Assembly (NCBI GenBank): GCA_045593405.1
Contig: JAZNWN010000003.1
Location: forward strand, 62,001 to 126,000
Source: UMGS1933 sp045593405
Lineage (GTDB): Bacteria > Bacillota > Clostridia > TANB77 > CAG-508
DNA: 64,000 nucleotides
Reading direction: 5' to 3'
Part shown: piece after piece, positions 60,610 through 64,000 of the stretch
How the letters are laid out: each line of letters begins with the position of its first letter
Position numbering within the stretch: the first letter of the stretch is position 1
Program-made: the position numbers and the translations under genes
The notes under the pieces: model-generated
Databases searched by the model: none
What the model saw: only the letters and a program-made list of their open reading frames with translations
What the model was told of the DNA's origin: nothing

Positions 60610-61512
60610 CTATTTTTTGTCTTCTTTTACAATTTCTTTCATAGCTCCTAATGAAGATAATGCATTTGTAGCATCAAAAGGAATAAATACTTTATTTGCA
60701 TCTCCTTTTGCAATTTCTTCTAAAGCTTCTAAGGATTTTAATTGAACTAGTTTTTCATCTGGATTAGCTTTCTTAATTGAATCATAAACTTTTTTGATTT
60801 CTTCAGCTTTTGCTTCAGCAATAGCTTTTATTGCAGCAGCTTCACCAGCAGCTTTTCTAATTCTTGCTTCTTTTTCAGCTTCAGCTTCTAAGATAGCAGA
60901 TTCTTTTTTACCTTCAGCAATAGTTATAGCAGCTTGTTTTTCTCCTTCTGCTTGTAAAATTGCAGCTCTTTTATTTCTTTCTGCATTCATTTGTTTTTCC
61001 ATTGCATCTCTAATATCTTCTGGTGGATTAATATCTTGAATTTCAACTCTGTTAACTTTACATCCCCATTTATATGTAGCTTCATCTAATAATTGTCTTA
61101 ATTTATTATTAATTAAATCTCTTGAACTAAATGTTGAATCTAAACTAATTTTACCAACAATATCACGAATGGTAGTAATTGCTAAGTACTCAATACCTTT
61201 TTTCAAAGATTGAATTTCATAAACAGCTTTTGCTGGATCTGTTATTTGATAAAACACAACAGTATCAATTCTAATTGTAACGTTATCTTGAGTAATAACT
61301 CCTTGTGGTGGAATATCCATAGTTTGCTCTTTTAGACTAACAACACTTCTTACTTTGTCAATGAAAGGAATAATTATTGTAAGACCAGCGTCTGCAACTT
61401 TATGGAATTTACCAAGTCTTTCTATAATATAAACTTCTGCTTCTCTAACAATTTTGATCGACATAAATAATACAACTAATAATACGATTAAAAATATAAT
61501 TAAAAATATCAT
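60610..61512 (-). CDS. SPFH/Band 7 family membrane protein (paraslipin type)
   Basis: 300 residues. An N-terminal membrane segment (2-19), then the Band 7 domain (IKIVREAEVYIIERLGKFHKVADAGLTIIIPFIDKVRSVVSLKEQTMDIPPQGVITQDNVTIRIDTVVFYQITD) and a long Ala/Glu/Lys coiled coil (about 175-260, EGEKQAAITIAEGKKESAILEAEAEKEARI) before the tail FIPFDATNALSSLGAMKEIV. Such proteins form large membrane rings and organise membrane microdomains or quality control. A partner NfeD gene is not present nearby. TAGGAGG precedes the ATG. Confidence 0.94.
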   Translation of the reverse strand: MIFLIIFLIVLLVVLFMSIKIVREAEVYIIERLGKFHKVADAGLTIIIPFIDKVRSVVSLKEQTMDIPPQGVITQDNVTIRIDTVVFYQITDPAKAVYEIQSLKKGIEYLAITTIRDIVGKISLDSTFSSRDLINNKLRQLLDEATYKWGCKVNRVEIQDINPPEDIRDAMEKQMNAERNKRAAILQAEGEKQAAITIAEGKKESAILEAEAEKEARIRKAAGEAAAIKAIAEAKAEEIKKVYDSIKKANPDEKLVQLKSLEALEEIAKGDANKVFIPFDATNALSSLGAMKEIVKEDKK

Positions 61513-61631
61513 AAAACTCCTCCTAAAAATTAACTTCCAGAACTATTATAACATAATTTTATGTAAAATGGAAGAATTTTCTTAAAAAATATGTATTTTG
61601 TTTTGGTATAGGCTAATCTATAATGCAAAAA

Positions 61632-61659
61632 TATAGGGGCGCTATCTAAGGCGACCCGC
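61632..61659. repeat. TGTAGGGG palindrome, copy 14 (diverged)
   Basis: TATAGGGGCGCTATCTAAGGCGACCC, just downstream of the XRE gene; short and imperfect. Confidence 0.55.
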
Positions 61660-61674
61660 TAATATGTTATTTGT

Positions 61675-62011
61675 TTATGAAATGTCCTTTTCCTCAACAA
61701 TCATTTTTGCAATATTATAAATCAATTTTGCTTTTTCTGGAGAACATTTAATAAGTAAATCTGAAAAACTATTAGATAAATAGTTTTTTGAAGTAGTAGA
61801 GACTCCATTTAAAATCTCTCCTTCTGTAACACCGTAAAATCTCGCAAATTTGGTTTAGACGTTTTAAATTAATAAGAGCATCTCCACATTCAATTCTACT
61901 TAAATAAGCAACTGAAACATCAAGTTTTTCAGCTAAATTTTCTTGAGTTAGTTTGTTTTTAGTTCTAGCTAATTTTATTCTTTCGCCAATAACATTATAA
62001 TCTAATGCCAT
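61675..62011 (-). CDS. XRE-family regulator, read through a +1 shift at CGG
   Basis: A helix-turn-helix regulator of 111 residues when read with one shift. The zero frame gives MALDYNVIGERIKLARTKNKLTQENLAEKLDVSVAYLSRIECGDALINLKRLNQICEIL (a complete Cro/C1-type HTH) and meets CGG as codon 60. Unshifted it yields a short basic tail and stops at 61772. Skipping the C gives GVTEGEILNGVSTTSKNYLSNSFSDLLIKCSPEKAKLIYNIAKMIVEEKDIS, exactly the C-terminal half usual in clostridial XRE proteins of this size (KxxLIYNIAKxI). AGGGGG before the ATG. Targets are not readable. Confidence 0.88.
61832..61834 (-). other. +1 frameshift site 5: TTA-CGG-T in the XRE gene
   Basis: The zero frame (minus strand) reads TTA CGG TGT TAC AGA AGG. 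The restored frame reads TTA (C) GGT GTT ACA GAA GGA GAG ATT TTA, i.e. L-G-V-T-E-G-E-I-L, and stays open for 52 codons. Confidence 0.88.
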
Positions 62012-62373
62012 AAAACCCCCTTCGAGCTAACATTTGCTCTAAAAATATTTTTACCTAATTCAAAGAAAATATAGCATTAGTTAGTTAAATTTTACAGAAA
62101 CCTATAAATAAATATTTACTAACAGTAAAGTTTTTGCCAAGATATAAAATAAATAATAATTTATGTGTTTTGTGTTTGGAATTTTGTATTTTGTATTTGG
62201 AAAATATATTATAAAAATGTAGGGGCAGGGTTCCACCCCTGCCCGTAAATCAATAATTTTTTTGAGCGGGCGGAGATGGAGCTCCGCCCCTACAAATTAC
62301 GCCACACATGTCCATCGCATAAATTATTATTTATTTCTAAAAAATAGCACTAAAAAATTTTTTTAAATAAGAC
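62012..62373. other. Gap between the XRE and glmS regions
   Basis: No gene is seen. It holds AT-rich sequence, a stretch of TTTGTGTTTGG-like words that also occurs at other repeat borders (near 42.4 and 49.0 kb), and the TGTAGGGG element listed separately. Confidence 0.6.
62219..62295. repeat. TGTAGGGG palindrome, copy 15 (double form)
   Basis: TGTAGGGGCAGGGTTCCACCCCTGCCC, AT-rich loop, then GGGCGGAGATGGAGCTCCGCCCCTACA: the same double layout as copy 2. Confidence 0.88.
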
Positions 62374-62402
62374 TTGCTTATTTTTTGTTCTTAGTGTAAT
62401 AT
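62374..62402 (+). promoter_or_regulatory. Promoter of the glmS transcript
   Basis: TTGCTT, 17 bases, TAATAT; it leads into the ribozyme leader about 50 bases later. Confidence 0.7.
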
Positions 62403-62454
62403 TATACAATAAAACGAAAGAATGCAGATAGAAATTTTATAATAAAGGAGGGAA

Positions 62455-62640
62455 AAAAGAGTTTAAAGTTACAGCGCCAGGACAATTATAATATTGTTGA
62501 CGAGGATTAGAACTTATCGAAATTTTCGGCGGATGGTTCTATGGCTATAAGTTACGGTCATAAAAAGTTTACTTAAAAACTAATAGTAATATTAGAACAA
62601 AGGTAAATTTTGAGTAACTTCTAATTTGCGTGTCTTTCAA
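62455..62640 (+). ncRNA. glmS ribozyme/riboswitch
   Basis: The self-cleaving RNA that senses glucosamine-6-phosphate and lowers glmS expression. Conserved pieces are visible in order: ACAGCGCCAG at the cleavage site (cut expected between A62473 and G62474 by analogy), GACGAGGATTAGAACTTATCGAAATTTTCGGCGGATGG, and the ATAAGTTACGGTC element that closes the core. It ends about 30-60 bases before the glmS ribosome binding site, as usual. Confidence 0.95.
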
Positions 62641-62668
62641 TTCTAAAATGATTTAAGGAGGATTACCT

Positions 62669-64000
62669 ATGTGTGGAATTGTTGGATATATAGGAACAAA
62701 AAAAGCAAGTCCGATTTTAATACAAGGGCTTTTGAAATTAGAATATAGAGGATATGACTCAGCAGGGATTGCAACAATAGAAAAAACTGGAATCACAGTT
62801 ATGAAAGATAAAGGAAGGGTTAAGAATTTATACGATTTAGAAGGAATAGATGATTTAGAAGGGACAGTTGGTATTGCACATACAAGATGGGCAACACATG
62901 GAAAACCATCTAAAGTTAATTCTCATCCTCATATGGATCAAGATAATTTATTTGCAGTTGTTCATAATGGTATAATAGAAAATTATAATGAAATTAAAAG
63001 TGATTTGAGTTCAAAAGGATATAAATTTTTATCACAAACAGATACAGAAGTTATACCAAATTTAATAAATTATTATTTTAAACAAGATAAAAATAATGAT
63101 GATAAAAAAATATTAAGAGCAGTAAAAAATGCATGTATGGATTTAAAAGGAAGTTTTGCAATAGAAGTACTTTCTAAAGAAAATCCAGAAAAGATGATAG
63201 TTGTAAGAAAAGATAGTCCACTTGTAATAGGAAAGGGGATTGATGAGTTCTTTATAGCATCAGATATACCAGCTATTCTTTCTTATACAAAAGAATTTTA
63301 TCTTTTAAATGATTTTGAATTTGTAGAAATACAAAATGGAATAGCAAAAATATATGATAAAGATTTAGAAGAAATTGAAAAGAAAATAACGAAAATAGAA
63401 TGGGATAGTAGTAGTGCTGAAAAAGATGGATATGAACATTTTATGCTAAAAGAAATACATGAGCAACCAGTTGCAGTAAGAGAAACAATAGGAGCAAGAT
63501 TAAATAATAAAAAAGTAGATTTTGAAGAACTAAATCTTACTAAAGAGTATTTAGAAACTATAAATAAAATTTGTATAGTTGCATGTGGTACAGCAATGCA
63601 TGCAGGATTAGCTACTAAGAAGATATTTGAAGAGTTTTGCAAAATACATGTAGAGGTAGATATTGCATCTGAATTTAGATATAGAGATCCTATTGTAGAT
63701 GAAAAGACTTTAGTAATATTTATAAGTCAGTCAGGAGAAACTGCAGACACAATTGCAGCATTAAAACTTTCAAAAGAAAAGGGAGCAAAAACAATTGCAA
63801 TATCAAATGTAATAGGAAGTTCAATAACAAGAGAAGCGGATTATTATATATATACACATGCAGGACCAGAAATCGCTGTTGCTTCAACTAAAGCATATAC
63901 TTCACAAATAACTTTACTTACAGTACTTGCAATGTATATAGGGGAATTACTAAACAGAGTAGAAGAAGAAAAAATAGAAAAATTAAAAAAGGATTTATTA
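62669..64000 (+). CDS. glmS: Glutamine-fructose-6-phosphate aminotransferase, N-terminal part (3' end outside window)
   Basis: The first step of amino-sugar synthesis for peptidoglycan: glutamine + fructose-6-P to glucosamine-6-P. MCGIVGYIGTKKASPILIQGLLKLEYRGYDSAGIA starts the glutamine-amidotransferase domain with the catalytic Cys2. THGKPSKVNSHPH follows, and the sugar-isomerase domain begins near residue 270 (IVACGTAMHAGLATKKIFEEF, EIASEFRYRDP, FISQSGETADT). The frame is open at the end of the window (about 444 of ~600 residues). AAGGAGGAT precedes the ATG; the ribozyme upstream confirms the identity. Confidence 0.97.
   Translation, partial: MCGIVGYIGTKKASPILIQGLLKLEYRGYDSAGIATIEKTGITVMKDKGRVKNLYDLEGIDDLEGTVGIAHTRWATHGKPSKVNSHPHMDQDNLFAVVHNGIIENYNEIKSDLSSKGYKFLSQTDTEVIPNLINYYFKQDKNNDDKKILRAVKNACMDLKGSFAIEVLSKENPEKMIVVRKDSPLVIGKGIDEFFIASDIPAILSYTKEFYLLNDFEFVEIQNGIAKIYDKDLEEIEKKITKIEWDSSSAEKDGYEHFMLKEIHEQPVAVRETIGARLNNKKVDFEELNLTKEYLETINKICIVACGTAMHAGLATKKIFEEFCKIHVEVDIASEFRYRDPIVDEKTLVIFISQSGETADTIAALKLSKEKGAKTIAISNVIGSSITREADYYIYTHAGPEIAVASTKAYTSQITLLTVLAMYIGELLNRVEEEKIEKLKKDLL

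Overview
The window is about 72% A+T, with TTG/GTG starts, AGGAGG-type ribosome binding sites and a spore-former's gene set (spo0A, spoVT, bofA, spoIVB, yqfC/yqfD, pdaA, an alpha/beta SASP, splB). Together with an agr quorum-sensing locus, gatCAB, a sortase and LPxTG surface proteins, this points to an uncultured, spore-forming Clostridia lineage, probably host-associated. The placement is inference; there is no rRNA or tRNA gene in the window.

Layout. 1-7.3 kb: 3' end of topA, a Rieske-FAD oxidoreductase, a DUF4364 regulator, a sortase with a thioester/SpaA surface protein, and a CorC/HlyC protein. 7.4-14.4 kb: a PLP enzyme (YnbB type), an HI0933-type flavoprotein, yigZ, spo0A and three small or unknown proteins. 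14.6-21.4 kb: cysteine desulfurase, HD-GYP, spoVT, gatC-gatA-gatB and a tiny glycine-rich peptide gene. 21.5-28 kb: rpsT, dgt-like, yaaL-bofA, hpt-uvrC and a methyltransferase. 28-32.3 kb: agrBD facing agrCA, then splB. 32.4-44.4 kb: an LPHTG surface protein, a membrane-anchored EF-Tu-like barrel protein, then a core run pdaA-yqfC-yqfD-unknown-ybeY-DUF3048-era-yqzL-recO-hpf and a SASP. 44.6-59.3 kb: a complete but divergent Tad-like pilus locus with at least six pilin-like proteins and a 1,271-residue repeat protein. 59.3-64 kb: spoIVB, an SPFH protein, a short XRE regulator, and glmS behind a glmS ribozyme.

The main observation concerns the codon CGG. Four genes (yigZ, spo0A, splB and the XRE regulator) look frameshifted, at five places. 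At all five the zero-frame codon is CGG, and the protein is restored exactly by skipping the C and reading the next three bases, GGN, as glycine. Reading every other recognisable gene, I found no further in-frame CGG, although CGA, CGC, CGT and AGA are used and CGG is common in non-coding repeats. The simplest reading is that CGG has lost its arginine meaning in this organism and acts as a +1 frameshift (or four-base CGGN = Gly) signal. Full-length Spo0A and spore photoproduct lyase would depend on it. A systematic sequencing artefact is the main alternative.

Two repeat families fill many gaps: a GC-rich TGTAGGGG...CCCCTACA palindrome (about fifteen copies, including both gaps of gatCAB) and a ~145-base palindrome with conserved ends (three copies). 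Most operons end in clear hairpin-U terminators, and several promoters with 17-base spacers can be read directly.
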